Positions 45,440-55,212 of a stretch of 64,000 nt of DNA are shown here, piece by piece (positions within the stretch are counted from its first letter, which is position 1; each line of letters begins with the position of its first letter). A program made the position numbers and the translations under genes. The stretch covers positions 19,208 through 83,207 of the forward strand of contig JAFEFO010000003.1 of the NCBI GenBank assembly GCA_018240565.1. Direction: 5' to 3'. The notes beneath the pieces were generated by a model that was given only the letters and a program-made list of their open reading frames with translations, was not told where the DNA came from and made no database searches. Source of the stretch: Pseudomonadota bacterium (GTDB lineage: Bacteria > Pseudomonadota > Gammaproteobacteria > Xanthomonadales > Rhodanobacteraceae).

Positions 45440-46960
45440 ATGAATGCGCTCGGCAACACCATTCGGCCGGTCGGGGACACGCCCCGGGCGTCGCCGTGGA
45501 AGGTGTTGATCGTCGACGACGAACCCGAAGTGCATGCCGTCACCCGCCTGGTGCTCGGCAACTTCCGATTCGCGGATCGTCCGCTGCAATTTCTCAACGC
45601 GACATCCGCGGCGCAAGCCGAAATCATGCTGCGCGAGAATCCGGACATCGCCGTGATGCTGCTCGACGTCGTCATGGAAACCGATCGCGCCGGGTTGGAC
45701 CTGGTGCGCACCGTGCGTGAGCGGCATGGCAACCAGTTCGTGCGCATCGTGCTGCGCACCGGCCAGCCCGGGCAGGCCCCGGAGCAGCATGTCATCGCCA
45801 ACTACGACATCAACGATTACAAGGAAAAGACCGAACTGACCGCGCAGAAGCTGGCGACGACGATGTTCGCGGCCCTGCGCAGCTACCGCGACATGCGCAC
45901 GATCGAAACCAGCCGGCGTGGCCTGGAACGCGTGATCGACGCATCCACCTACATCTTCTCGCACGAGCACTCGCAACGCTTCGCCATCGCCACGATGGAG
46001 CAGGTCGCCGACCTCATCGGCGGAACGCGAAGCGTTGCGCTTTGCCGCCTGCCCAATGCGGCCAACATCCCCAAGCACTTTCCCATCGCGGCGGCGGTGG
46101 GCGGATACCGCGGCATCACCGGGAGCAATGCCGATGAAAAGCTGCCGCCAAAGATTGCCGCGGCATTGCGTCATGCCGTCGCCAATCGCCAGCATGTTTT
46201 CGGCGACGATCACTTCGTCCTTTTCGTTGGTGACAATCGCGCGCAGGAAAGCCTGGCCTATGTCGGCGAAAGCCCGTCTTCCGGCGACCTGACGCATCGC
46301 CTGCTCGAGGTCTTCGCCACCAATGTCTCGGTCGCCTACGAAAACCTGCACTTGAATCGCGACCTGCTCGACAGCCAGCGCGAGATGGTGCACCTTCTCG
46401 CCGGTGCGGCGGAAACGCGTTCCTGGGAAACCGCCAACCACGTCAAGCGCGTGGGCATGATCGCCGACCTGCTCGGCCAGTTGTATGGGCTCAACGAAGC
46501 GACCACTGATGCATTGCGCACGGCATCGCCCTTGCACGATATCGGCAAGATCGGCATTCCCGATGCGATCCTCAACAAACCGGGGCCGCATACGCCGGAA
46601 GAAACCGTGGTCATGCGCACGCATGCGGAACTCGGCGCGCGCCTGCTTTCCATGTCGCAGCGCCCGCTGCTGCAACTGGCCGCCGAAATCGCCATGACGC
46701 ATCACGAGAACTGGGACGGCTCGGGCTACCCGCGCGGGTTGTCGGGCGACGATATTCCCATCGGCGGACGCATCACCATGCTCGCCGATGTGTTCGACGC
46801 ACTGGGCAGCCGGCGTTGCTACAAGGAGCCGTGGCCGGCCGAGGACATCCGCGCCTTCATCCTCGAACAAAGCGGCGTGAAATTCGAGCCGCGCCTCGTG
46901 GAACTGCTGTTTGCCAACTGGGACCGGATCCAGACCGTGCGCGAGCAGCTACCCGACTGA
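45440..46960 (+). CDS. HD-GYP response regulator with DUF3369 domain (c-di-GMP phosphodiesterase)
   Basis: The protein has 506 residues. It has a receiver domain (about 20-145) with acidic pair Asp26-Asp27 and phosphoacceptor Asp76, a DUF3369 GAF-like domain (about 150-300), and an HD-GYP domain (about 315-495). The metal-binding His366-Asp367 is in SPLHDIGKIG, and the GYP motif at 429-431 is in HHENWDGSGYPRG. All catalytic residues are present, so c-di-GMP hydrolysis is likely. It converges on a large sensor kinase gene 26 bases away, which is a good candidate partner. Confidence 0.93.
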   Translation: MNALGNTIRPVGDTPRASPWKVLIVDDEPEVHAVTRLVLGNFRFADRPLQFLNATSAAQAEIMLRENPDIAVMLLDVVMETDRAGLDLVRTVRERHGNQFVRIVLRTGQPGQAPEQHVIANYDINDYKEKTELTAQKLATTMFAALRSYRDMRTIETSRRGLERVIDASTYIFSHEHSQRFAIATMEQVADLIGGTRSVALCRLPNAANIPKHFPIAAAVGGYRGITGSNADEKLPPKIAAALRHAVANRQHVFGDDHFVLFVGDNRAQESLAYVGESPSSGDLTHRLLEVFATNVSVAYENLHLNRDLLDSQREMVHLLAGAAETRSWETANHVKRVGMIADLLGQLYGLNEATTDALRTASPLHDIGKIGIPDAILNKPGPHTPEETVVMRTHAELGARLLSMSQRPLLQLAAEIAMTHHENWDGSGYPRGLSGDDIPIGGRITMLADVFDALGSRRCYKEPWPAEDIRAFILEQSGVKFEPRLVELLFANWDRIQTVREQLPD

Positions 46961-46986
46961 ACCGCGGCGCGGGCCGCGCCATCGTT

Positions 46987-49900
46987 TCATTCAGGCTTCA
47001 TCGGCAGGAAAATCTCGAACATGGCTCCGGCGCCCGGCGCCGACTCCACGCGGATGCTGCCCTTGAGCAACTGCGTGACCAGGTTGTAGACCACGTGCAA
47101 GCCCAGCCCGGACCCGCCCTGGCTGCGCCGGGTCGTGAAGAATGGCTCGAACACGCGCGCACGGACATCCTCGCCCATGCCGGCGCCATCGTCGCGGTAG
47201 GTCAGCTCGACCACATCGCCGTTGCGATGCGCGCCGATGGTGATGACGCCGGCCTGCCCGGGCGCATAGGCGTGGTGCAGCGAGTTCATCACCAGATTGC
47301 TCAGGATCTGGTAGAGCGCACCCGGATACGTTTCGAGCGCGATCGGTTGCGGACAGACGATGTCCACCACCAGCGGCGTCTTCTTCAGGCTCGGACCGAG
47401 CGAGGTCAGGATCTCGTTCAAGTACGCGCCCAGCTCGATGCGGCGGTGTTCTTCGGTGGCCTGATCGACGGCAATCAGCTTGAAACTCTTGATCAGGCGG
47501 TCGGCGCGTTGCAGGTTGCGCAGGATGATTTCCGAGCTTTCGCCGATCAGGGCATGGAAGTCGGCCAATTCGTCGGCACCGAGCGCCGGGAGCTTTCCCA
47601 GGCGCAAGGCTTCTTCGCGCAGGTGCGAGGCGGCGGTAACGGTCACGCCCAATGGCGTGTTGATCTCGTGGGCAACGCCAGCGACCAGCCCGCCCAATGC
47701 CGCCATCTTTTCCGATTCCAGCAGCTGTCGTTGTGCCTGGGTGAGCTGCTCCAGCGTCTGGCGCAATTCGGCATTCGCCCGACGCAGGTCGGCGGTGCGC
47801 GCATCCACGCGCGATTCCAGTTCCTCGTTGAGCTTGCGCAAGGATTCCTCGGCGCGTTTGAGCGTGCTGATGTCCTGGGTGGTGCCGACGATGCGCAAGG
47901 CCCGACCGCGCCCATCGCGCCCATGCACGCGACCGCGCGTGAGCAACCAGCGCCACTCGCCGGCGTTGTTCTGCGTCCGATAGCTGACTTCCAGAAATTC
48001 GCTTTCGCCCTTCAGGTGCGATTTCAGCGCGCGCTGGAATGGCACCTTGTCGTCCGGGTGCAGGAACGGTTCGAAGTCCTGGATCGTCTGCGCGCGCGCC
48101 TGACTGCTCACGCGCAAGTCCTCCAGTTCGTTTTCGCGCACGAAGCGCCCGCTCGTCAGATCCACGTCCCACAACTCGCCACCGCTACCCCACAAGGCAT
48201 ACTTCAAGCGCTCGGCGCTGGCGCTGATCGCCTCGCGTGCAACCGCCTGCCGTTTCCAATCGGCGCGCACGCGCCAGGCACCGATGCAGATCAACAGCAC
48301 CGCGGCAGCGCCATACCCGGCGATGGCTGGCCACGACGCCCAGGGTGCCGGCAGGACGCGCACCGCCAACCTCGCCTCCTGCGTATTCCAGGGCAAGCCC
48401 GCGCGGCGTGCACGCACGTGCAGCTCGTAATCGCCTGCCGGCAAATCCGTGTACGCGGCGAATCGGCGTGCGGCGCCCGTCTGCATCCACTGCTCATCAT
48501 GGCCATCCAGCCGATAGGCATATTCGATCGATTGCGGGTCGGAAAATCCAAACGCGCTGAACTCGAAACCGATGTTGCGCTGGCGGTAGCCGAACGTGGC
48601 GCTGCCGCCATTCCACGGCGCGGCTTGCAAGGGAGATTGCTTGTCCTGCCAGCGCAGGCCCACCGGCTGGTTGTTGAGCAACACGGTGGTAAGGACCGGC
48701 ATCGGTTCCGGTGCGGCGACGACCCGTTCCGGCGCAAACAGCGTCGCCCCGGATGGCCCGCCCAGGAAAATGCGATGATCCGGCAACACGCTGGCGACGT
48801 TGATGTAATACCCTTGCAGCAGCGTGCCGTCGGCCGGGCCGAAATTGGCGATATGCCCGTTGACCGGGTCATAGCGGCTGATGCCCGCCGTGGTACTGAT
48901 CCACAGCGCGTGGCGATCGTCCTCGATGATGCTGCCGATCGCATCGGCGCCAAGCCCCTCCAGCGTGGAAATGGTTTCGAATCGCGGTTCGCCATGGTTG
49001 CCCGGCGCCAGGTGGTTCATGCCGCCGCCTTGCGTGCCGATCCAGATGCCGCCACGGCTGTCCTGCGCGAAGGTGGTTACCGTATCGTTGCTCAGCGAAT
49101 GCGGATCGCGGGGATCGGAACGAAAATGCATGAAACGGCCGCTTGTGCGGTCGTAGCGATCCAGGCCGCCGGGGCGCAAGGCAATCCAGATCGCGCCTTG
49201 CGTATCCTCGAGCATGCTCGCGACCGGGCCGAAGCCGATGGTGCTGGCATTGGCGCCATCGTGCTGATGGTGCCGGAAATGCGTGCAGCCGGCGCAAAGC
49301 TCGTCCAGGCCCGCGTCCATCGTGCCGACCCACAATGTCCCTTCGCGATCCTCGGTGGCAAACAGCAGGTCGTCGCTGGCCAGGCTGGACGCATCGCTGG
49401 CGTCGTGCCTGAATCGCTGGAAATGCGTCTTGCCGGGCGGCTTGCGCAAAAGGCCGCCACAGGCGGTCGCAATCCAGAGGCTGCCGTCGCGACTGCGCGT
49501 GATCTGTTCGATCAACGCCACCGGCAAGCCGTCCGGCTTGCTTTCATCGGGCAATATGCGCTCGACCACGCCGGCGACGGGATCAAAGCGCAGCATGCCG
49601 CCACTGGGCGATCCAAGCCAGAGCGTACCGTCCGGGTTGGCCAGGGCGGCCACCACCGGGCTGGCCGAGAGCGTGCGCGCATCGCCTGGAACCGAGCGCA
49701 GGTTGCTGAAAACTTCCGTGCGCGGCTCGTGCACGCCAATGCCGTTGTTCCACGACCCGGCCCACACCAACCCGTCGCGATCGACAAAAATCGTTTCCTG
49801 GCGATCGGCGGCGAGGCTGCGCGGATTGGTGGGATCGTGGCGGAATTGCTCGATGCGCCCAGTGCCTGGATCCAGGCGCAGCAGCCCATTCGCCTTGGTC

Positions 49901-50772
49901 GCCACCCACAGTCGGCCGGCGTTGTCGAATTCCAGGTTGCGCAGGTCGTCGCCTGGCAGGGCATGCGCGGCGTCCGCGTCCTGGTGGTACCAGGCCAGGG
50001 GCGTGCCAGATGCGGATAGCCGGTACAGGCCCGAAGCGGTGGTTGCCACCCAGATGTCACCGTCCGCAGCAATTGCCAACGAACGCACGTCCATCGAATG
50101 CGCGGGATCGAACCGCAGTTCGTGCACCTTGCCGGCGCTTTCATCGCACTGCCACAGGCCGTCACGACTGCCGATCAGGACCATGCCATCACGCGACTGG
50201 CGCAACACCCTCACGTTGGCAAGCATGGGCAGATTGCCCAAGGGTGTATCCCGGAATCGATTGGCCGCACGATCCAGCCATTGCAATCGTCCGGAAGTAC
50301 TTGCCACCCACAGCCCGTTGCGGCGGTCGACCAGCAAGGCGGTTATGTGCTCGGATCCCACGCTGTCGCTACGCAGCGGATCCGGAGCGTAATGCTCGAA
50401 GCGGTCGAGCAACGGATCATAGCGATCCAGTCCACCGGCCTGGGTGCCGACCCACAGCGCACCGCCCTTGTCCGCAGCGAGCGCCGTGATGTAGTTGTCG
50501 CTGAGTCCCCATGGCTTGCCACGGATGTGCTTGTAAACCTTGAAGCCGTAGCCATCGAAGCGATTGAGGCCGTCCTGCGTTCCGATCCACAGGAAACCCG
50601 TTCCATCCTGCGCCATCGACATGGCGCTGGCCTGCGACATGCCCTCGCTCGTGCTGAAATTGCGGAAGCGGACGCTGACGACACCGGGGATATCCGCCTG
50701 TGCAACGCCGGCGCACGCGCAGGCCGCGGCAGACGCCGCCAACAACCACCGTAAGAGCCCCCTGACCGCCAT
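46987..50772 (-). CDS. Large sensor histidine kinase with periplasmic Reg_prop propellers, Y_Y_Y and PAS domains
   Basis: The protein has 1,261 residues from ATG 50772; the open frame upstream of it overlaps the phasin gene and is not needed. A signal sequence (about 1-26, VAQA) leads to two-propeller Reg_prop repeats (about 30-710; SMAQDGTGFLWIGTQDGLNRF and many more), a Y_Y_Y domain (about 715-805), a membrane helix (about 812-833), PAS/PAC (about 855-985), a coiled coil, HisKA with phosphoacceptor His1035 (VAHEINTPLG), and HATPase with N-box NLVMNSLHHA, DDGAGMG and GGSGLGLHV. It resembles hybrid two-component systems that sense glycans but has no receiver at its end. Confidence 0.92.
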   Translation of the reverse strand: MAVRGLLRWLLAASAAACACAGVAQADIPGVVSVRFRNFSTSEGMSQASAMSMAQDGTGFLWIGTQDGLNRFDGYGFKVYKHIRGKPWGLSDNYITALAADKGGALWVGTQAGGLDRYDPLLDRFEHYAPDPLRSDSVGSEHITALLVDRRNGLWVASTSGRLQWLDRAANRFRDTPLGNLPMLANVRVLRQSRDGMVLIGSRDGLWQCDESAGKVHELRFDPAHSMDVRSLAIAADGDIWVATTASGLYRLSASGTPLAWYHQDADAAHALPGDDLRNLEFDNAGRLWVATKANGLLRLDPGTGRIEQFRHDPTNPRSLAADRQETIFVDRDGLVWAGSWNNGIGVHEPRTEVFSNLRSVPGDARTLSASPVVAALANPDGTLWLGSPSGGMLRFDPVAGVVERILPDESKPDGLPVALIEQITRSRDGSLWIATACGGLLRKPPGKTHFQRFRHDASDASSLASDDLLFATEDREGTLWVGTMDAGLDELCAGCTHFRHHQHDGANASTIGFGPVASMLEDTQGAIWIALRPGGLDRYDRTSGRFMHFRSDPRDPHSLSNDTVTTFAQDSRGGIWIGTQGGGMNHLAPGNHGEPRFETISTLEGLGADAIGSIIEDDRHALWISTTAGISRYDPVNGHIANFGPADGTLLQGYYINVASVLPDHRIFLGGPSGATLFAPERVVAAPEPMPVLTTVLLNNQPVGLRWQDKQSPLQAAPWNGGSATFGYRQRNIGFEFSAFGFSDPQSIEYAYRLDGHDEQWMQTGAARRFAAYTDLPAGDYELHVRARRAGLPWNTQEARLAVRVLPAPWASWPAIAGYGAAAVLLICIGAWRVRADWKRQAVAREAISASAERLKYALWGSGGELWDVDLTSGRFVRENELEDLRVSSQARAQTIQDFEPFLHPDDKVPFQRALKSHLKGESEFLEVSYRTQNNAGEWRWLLTRGRVHGRDGRGRALRIVGTTQDISTLKRAEESLRKLNEELESRVDARTADLRRANAELRQTLEQLTQAQRQLLESEKMAALGGLVAGVAHEINTPLGVTVTAASHLREEALRLGKLPALGADELADFHALIGESSEIILRNLQRADRLIKSFKLIAVDQATEEHRRIELGAYLNEILTSLGPSLKKTPLVVDIVCPQPIALETYPGALYQILSNLVMNSLHHAYAPGQAGVITIGAHRNGDVVELTYRDDGAGMGEDVRARVFEPFFTTRRSQGGSGLGLHVVYNLVTQLLKGSIRVESAPGAGAMFEIFLPMKPE

Positions 50773-50940
50773 GGTATGCAGGCTACGCGCGGAAAATCGC
50801 CCTTGCAAGCGCGTTGCGGCGCTGCACAATGGGAAAAATCCACATTGCAACACGACCGATAGTGTGAATATTCTAGGCGCCACGCCCACACTGCAACCGT
50901 CGGCCGCAATCGGGCTCGAAATGCCACTGGAGGAGGACTC

Positions 50941-51672
50941 GTGAGCAAAGCAACCGTGAAGAAGAAGAATGACAAGGCCAAGGCCAGACCCGCCAAGGCG
51001 AAAACCGCCAAGCCGGCCGCTCCCGCACGGCACGCCATGCCCAGACACGCCGCCTCCAGACACCCGGCGGCCCGCAAGCCCGAACCCAAGCTCGCAAAGA
51101 CCCCTCCCAAGCTCGCCAAATCCGCAAAGCCCGCCGCGGCGCCGAGCGGCAAGTCGATCATGGAATCGGCCCAGCAGATCTGGCTGGCAGGCCTGGGTGC
51201 CTTCGCCAAGGCGCAGGAACAAGGCGGCGCCGTGTTCGACACCCTGCTCAAGGAAGGCAGCAACATCGAACGAACCACGCGCAAGCTCGCCAGCGGCAAG
51301 GTCGGCAACGTGCGCGACGCCGTCGAAAGCGGCGTCAGCCAGGTGCGCGAGCGCACCCAGGAAACCTGGGATCGCCTCGAACAGGTTTTCGAGGATCGCG
51401 TATCACGCGCCCTGGCCAAGCTCGGCGTACCCGGCCGCAAGGAACTGGACGACCTGCTCAAGCGCGTGGATGAGCTCAATCGCGACGTGCGCAAGGTCAC
51501 CGGCGGCGTGCGCCCCGCGCTGGGGCAGATCATGGGCAATACCGTGCGCCGCGCGCGCGACGATTTGTCCGATCTCGCGCGCGAGCTCGAAGAAGCCCAA
51601 CTCGCCGCCAAACAGACCATGAAGCGCACCGTCGCCAGCGTGAAGAAGGCCGTCAAGTCCGCCCGCCGCTGA
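50941..51672 (+). CDS. Phasin-family polyhydroxyalkanoate granule protein (PhaF-like)
   Basis: The protein has 243 residues from GTG 50941, preceded by GGAGGAGG. The first about 70 residues are Lys/Ala/Pro-rich and strongly basic, like the histone-like tail of PhaF, but placed at the N-terminus. The phasin domain follows (ESAQQIWLAGLGAFAKAQEQGGAVFDTLLKEG), then a long amphipathic coiled coil (about 120-235). It should coat storage granules and may bind DNA to help partition them. A shorter phasin lies at 61.1 kb. A strong terminator follows. Confidence 0.85.
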   Translation: MSKATVKKKNDKAKARPAKAKTAKPAAPARHAMPRHAASRHPAARKPEPKLAKTPPKLAKSAKPAAAPSGKSIMESAQQIWLAGLGAFAKAQEQGGAVFDTLLKEGSNIERTTRKLASGKVGNVRDAVESGVSQVRERTQETWDRLEQVFEDRVSRALAKLGVPGRKELDDLLKRVDELNRDVRKVTGGVRPALGQIMGNTVRRARDDLSDLARELEEAQLAAKQTMKRTVASVKKAVKSARR

Positions 51673-51681
51673 TCCTTTAGC

Positions 51682-51741
51682 AACCCGCCAGCCGTACGAA
51701 GCCCAAGGACCCCTCCCCCCGATGGCTTTGGCTGGCGGGTT
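51682..51741 (+). terminator. Terminator of the phasin gene
   Basis: A perfect 12-base stem, AACCCGCCAGCC (51682-51693) with GGCTGGCGGGTT (51730-51741), is followed by CTTTG. The loop is long, 36 bases. It begins 9 bases after the phasin stop codon. Confidence 0.8.
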
Positions 51742-51990
51742 CTTTGTTGGATGGTCTGCACGACCCCGTCCTGGGGTTGGCAGTCCGCGCCGAACCCGAA
51801 GTAAATTCGGGCTCGGCTGCGACTCACCAAGCGCATCCACGCTTGAATCGCGGGCGAGGCATCCTGCCTCGCTGTGCTTCATGCTCGCGGTGGATCTTCT
51901 TGCGTTCTATTTTTCAGGCATGACTTTCGTCGTCTTGCCTCGCCCCCCGCACTGGACGATGATGCGGGATTGCCTCCCGGGGGAAACCGC
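51742..51990 (+). other. Structured leader before the second propeller gene
   Basis: No gene is seen. Two stable hairpins are present: CCGAACCCGAA-GTAA-ATTCGGGCTCGG at 51790-51816 and GCGAGGCA-TCC-TGCCTCGC at 51854-51872. They may be part of the 5' leader of the propeller gene that starts at 51991. No known riboswitch is recognised. Confidence 0.4.
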
Positions 51991-54900
51991 ATGTTTCGCT
52001 CTCGCATTTGCGCCGCATTGGCCCTGCTTCTGCTGGCCGTTGGCACCGCGCAAGCGGTCGATGCTTCCCTCTTCCAGGATTTGCACTGGCGCCTGATCGG
52101 CCCGTACCGCGGCGGACGCGTGTTGGCGGTGACCGGCGACCCCACCGATGCGAAGCATTTCTACTTCGGTTCGGTCAACGGCGGCGTGTGGGAAACGCAC
52201 GATGCCGGCCGCACCTGGGATCCGATCTTCGACAGCCAGCCGGTCGGTTCCATCGGTGCGATCGCGCTGGCGCCGTCGGATCCGAAGACCATTTACGTCG
52301 GCAGTGGCGAAGCCGACATGCGCTCGGACATCGCCCAGGGCGACGGCATGTACAAGTCCGTCGATGGCGGCAAGACCTGGACCCACATCGGCCTGGCCGA
52401 CACGCAGCAGATCGAGCGCATCCTTGTCGATCCGGCGAATGCGCGACATGTTTACGTCGCCGCGCTTGGCCATCCGTACGGGCCGAACGACGAACGCGGC
52501 GTGTTCGAGTCGCGCGATGGTGGTGCGAGCTGGAAAAAGATCCTCGGCCCGAACGCCGACACCGGTGCCATCGACCTCGTTTTTGAACCGGGCAATCCTT
52601 CGACGCTGTACGCGGCGCTATGGCAGACGCGGCGCCCGCCATGGAACATCTATCCACCCTCGAATGGTCCGGGCAGCGGGTTGTACAAATCGACCGACGG
52701 TGGCGAACACTGGACGCACATCCAGGGCCACGGCTTTGCCTCCGGCACGCTTGGCCGCATTGGCCTGGCCATTTCCGCGGCGCAACCGAAGCGTGTTTAC
52801 GCGATCGTCGATGGCGACCAGGGTGGGCTGTACCGCTCCGACGATGCCGGCGCGAACTGGATCAAGACCACCGGCGACGCGCGCGTCTGGCAGCGCGGCT
52901 GGTACTTCGGCGAGATCACCGCCGATCCAAAGAATGCCGACCGTGTCTTTGCGATGAACACCATCGTGCTGCGCTCGGACGATGGCGGCAAGACCTTCAT
53001 CGCGCTCAAGGGCGATCCGACCGGTGATGACTTCCATGCGCTGTGGATCGATCCGCAGGATTCGAATCGACGCATCCTCGGCGTGGACCAAGGCGCGCTG
53101 GTCACGCTCAACGACGGCAAGACCTGGAGTTCGTGGTACAACCAGCCGACCGCACAGATCTACCACGTCACCACCGACAACCGCTTCCCGTACTGGATCT
53201 ATGGCGCACAGCAGGATTCGGGCGCCATGGGCCTGCCCAGTCGCGGCAGCAGCGGAGACGGCATCACGATGCGCGAGTTCGCCGAGGTCGCCGCCGGTGG
53301 CGAAAGCGACAACATCGCCACCGATCCGGACGATCCGCAGACCGTGTTCGGCGGGCGCGTGGACAAGCTCGACCTGCGCACGCAGCAACTGCGCAACGTC
53401 GATCCCACGTTGGCGCTGCCCGCGATCTACCGCGGCGCATGGACCTTGCCGCTGGTGTTCTCGCCACGCACGCCGCATGTGCTGTTCTTCGGCAACCAGC
53501 GCGTGTTCCGCACCGCCGATGGCGGCGAACACTGGCAACCAATCAGTCCGGATCTCACGCGCGAAGATCCTGGCGTGCCGAACAATCTGGATGCCGCCAC
53601 CATTGCCGACAACCTCGGCCAGGGTCCGCGACGCGGCGTTGTCTACGCGATCGCACCCTCGCCAGTCGCGGACGGCTTGATCTGGGCCGGAACCGACGAT
53701 GGCCTCGTCTGGCGCACGCGCGATGGCGGCGCACATTGGGACAACGTGACCCCGAAGGCGCTGACGCCGTGGTCGAAAGTCGGCGTGATCGACGCATCGC
53801 ATTTCGACGCCGACAGCGCCTACCTCGCCATCGACCGACATCGCCTGAACGACCAGAAACCGTACCTCTACCGCAGCCACGATGGCGGCAAGAGCTGGCA
53901 ACTCATTGTTGAGGGTATTCCGGCAAATCAATCGGTGAACGTGGTGCGAGCCGATCCTGTGCGCCGTGGTCTTTTGTTCGCCGGCACCGAACGCGGCGCC
54001 TACGTGTCGTTCGACGACGGCGATCATTGGCAGCCGCTGCAGCAGAATCTGCCGGTCACGTCGGTGCGCGACATCGTGGTGCATGACGCCGACCTGGTGC
54101 TTGCCACGCATGGACGCGGGATCTGGATCATGGACGATATTTCCGCGCTGCGGCAGATGGATGCCAGTGTCGGCAACGAGCGCGCGTGGCTGTTTGCACC
54201 CGCTCCGGCCTACCGCGTGCGCCTGCCGGAATTCACCGGTACCCCGATGCCCAAGGACGAGCCGATGGCGGTGAACCCGCCCATGGGCGCGTATATCGAT
54301 TACGCATTAAAAACAGCGTCCAACATTCCGGTTACGTTGGATATTTTCAATTCCAACAACGAACTCGTCCGACACTACTCCAGCACCGCCCCGGCCCAGC
54401 ACGTGGATCCGGCCAAACTCGAATTCGCGCCCGAATGGGTCGAGCAGCCGAGCCGCCTTTCCAGTGCCGCTGGCATGCACCGCTTCGTCTGGCCTTTGCG
54501 TTACGCGGCGCCTGCCGCGCCTGGCAAGTCTGATCCCTGGGCCAATGGCGTGTGGGCGCCGCCCGGCAAATACCGGGTCGTGCTGACCGTGGATGGCGTA
54601 AAGCGCGAGCAATCGCTGCAGGTGCTGGCTGATCCGCGGGTGAAACTTGAGGACTCGGCCTACGCGGAACAATTCGCCTTTGCGCGCAGGATCGAGGCGC
54701 AAAACACGCGCGTGGGCGTCGCAGCGCATGCCGCGGATGCCCTGCATCGTGCGTTGCTCGCCCTGGGCGCGCAAGGCAAGGGCAACTGGAGCAAGAATGC
54801 CCAGGCGCTCGACACGCGCGTGCAGGTGCTCAGCGGCAAGCGCGACGCACCCAATCCGCGCAATGCATGGTCGTTCCCACCACGCGATACTCAGAACTTC

Positions 54901-55110
54901 GCATTCCTCGCCGGCGCGCTGGCAAAACTGCAAGTCGCGGTGGACGGCGCCGATGCCGCGCCATCGATCGATGCGCAAAACGGCTTCAAGGCGCTGGTGC
55001 CTATGGTCGATGCCACGTTGCAGGCTTGGCACGATTTGCAGTCGCGCGAACTGCCGGCGCTGAATGCGCAGTTGAAGGCGGCGGGGAAAGAACCAATCAG
55101 GATCGATTGA
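51991..55110 (+). CDS. Secreted BNR/sortilin-type beta-propeller protein (glycosyl hydrolase-like)
   Basis: The protein has 1,039 residues from ATG 51991, with GGGGGA upstream. A signal peptide ends AQA (about residue 22). The body has many Asp-box blades (THDAGRTWDP, SVDGGKTWTH, SRDGGASWKK, STDGGEHWTH, SDDAGANWIK, TADGGEHWQP, SHDGGKSWQL, SFDDGDHWQP) arranged as two propellers (about 25-730). An Ig-like domain and a helical C-terminus follow. Related proteins are labelled glycosyl hydrolase, sialidase or xyloglucanase-like, but catalytic acids cannot be assigned with confidence. It lacks the GFE tail. Convergent with the acyl reductase gene. Confidence 0.82.
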   Translation: MFRSRICAALALLLLAVGTAQAVDASLFQDLHWRLIGPYRGGRVLAVTGDPTDAKHFYFGSVNGGVWETHDAGRTWDPIFDSQPVGSIGAIALAPSDPKTIYVGSGEADMRSDIAQGDGMYKSVDGGKTWTHIGLADTQQIERILVDPANARHVYVAALGHPYGPNDERGVFESRDGGASWKKILGPNADTGAIDLVFEPGNPSTLYAALWQTRRPPWNIYPPSNGPGSGLYKSTDGGEHWTHIQGHGFASGTLGRIGLAISAAQPKRVYAIVDGDQGGLYRSDDAGANWIKTTGDARVWQRGWYFGEITADPKNADRVFAMNTIVLRSDDGGKTFIALKGDPTGDDFHALWIDPQDSNRRILGVDQGALVTLNDGKTWSSWYNQPTAQIYHVTTDNRFPYWIYGAQQDSGAMGLPSRGSSGDGITMREFAEVAAGGESDNIATDPDDPQTVFGGRVDKLDLRTQQLRNVDPTLALPAIYRGAWTLPLVFSPRTPHVLFFGNQRVFRTADGGEHWQPISPDLTREDPGVPNNLDAATIADNLGQGPRRGVVYAIAPSPVADGLIWAGTDDGLVWRTRDGGAHWDNVTPKALTPWSKVGVIDASHFDADSAYLAIDRHRLNDQKPYLYRSHDGGKSWQLIVEGIPANQSVNVVRADPVRRGLLFAGTERGAYVSFDDGDHWQPLQQNLPVTSVRDIVVHDADLVLATHGRGIWIMDDISALRQMDASVGNERAWLFAPAPAYRVRLPEFTGTPMPKDEPMAVNPPMGAYIDYALKTASNIPVTLDIFNSNNELVRHYSSTAPAQHVDPAKLEFAPEWVEQPSRLSSAAGMHRFVWPLRYAAPAAPGKSDPWANGVWAPPGKYRVVLTVDGVKREQSLQVLADPRVKLEDSAYAEQFAFARRIEAQNTRVGVAAHAADALHRALLALGAQGKGNWSKNAQALDTRVQVLSGKRDAPNPRNAWSFPPRDTQNFAFLAGALAKLQVAVDGADAAPSIDAQNGFKALVPMVDATLQAWHDLQSRELPALNAQLKAAGKEPIRID

Positions 55111-55158
55111 CTCAAGAACCGTCCATGGTGGGTCGCCGTTCGGCATCCATGCCTCACC

Positions 55159-55212
55159 AGAAAATGCCGCGCGCAATGCGTTACTTCGCATTGCGCAAGC
55201 ACGGCATTTTCT
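55159..55212 (+). terminator. Bidirectional hairpin between converging genes
   Basis: A long stem lies at AGAAAATGCCG-CGCGCAATGCG (55159-55180), loop TTACTT, then CGCATTGCGC ... CGGCATTTTCT (55187-55212). AGAAAA on one arm and TTTTCT on the other give a U-rich end in both directions. It lies 48 bases after the propeller gene and overlaps the stop codon of the acyl reductase gene by two bases. Confidence 0.78.

Noticed and set aside
46816..50019. 1,067-residue open frame on the plus strand opposite the sensor kinase
   Set aside because: The kinase domains account for the whole stretch on the minus strand; the plus-strand frame has no recognisable domain and typical shadow composition.
51991..55110. 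Assignment of the second propeller protein as a specific sialidase or xyloglucanase
   Set aside because: Asp-box repeats fit the fold but occur in many non-enzymes, and no catalytic set (Arg triad, Tyr/Glu pair or paired Asp) could be placed with confidence.
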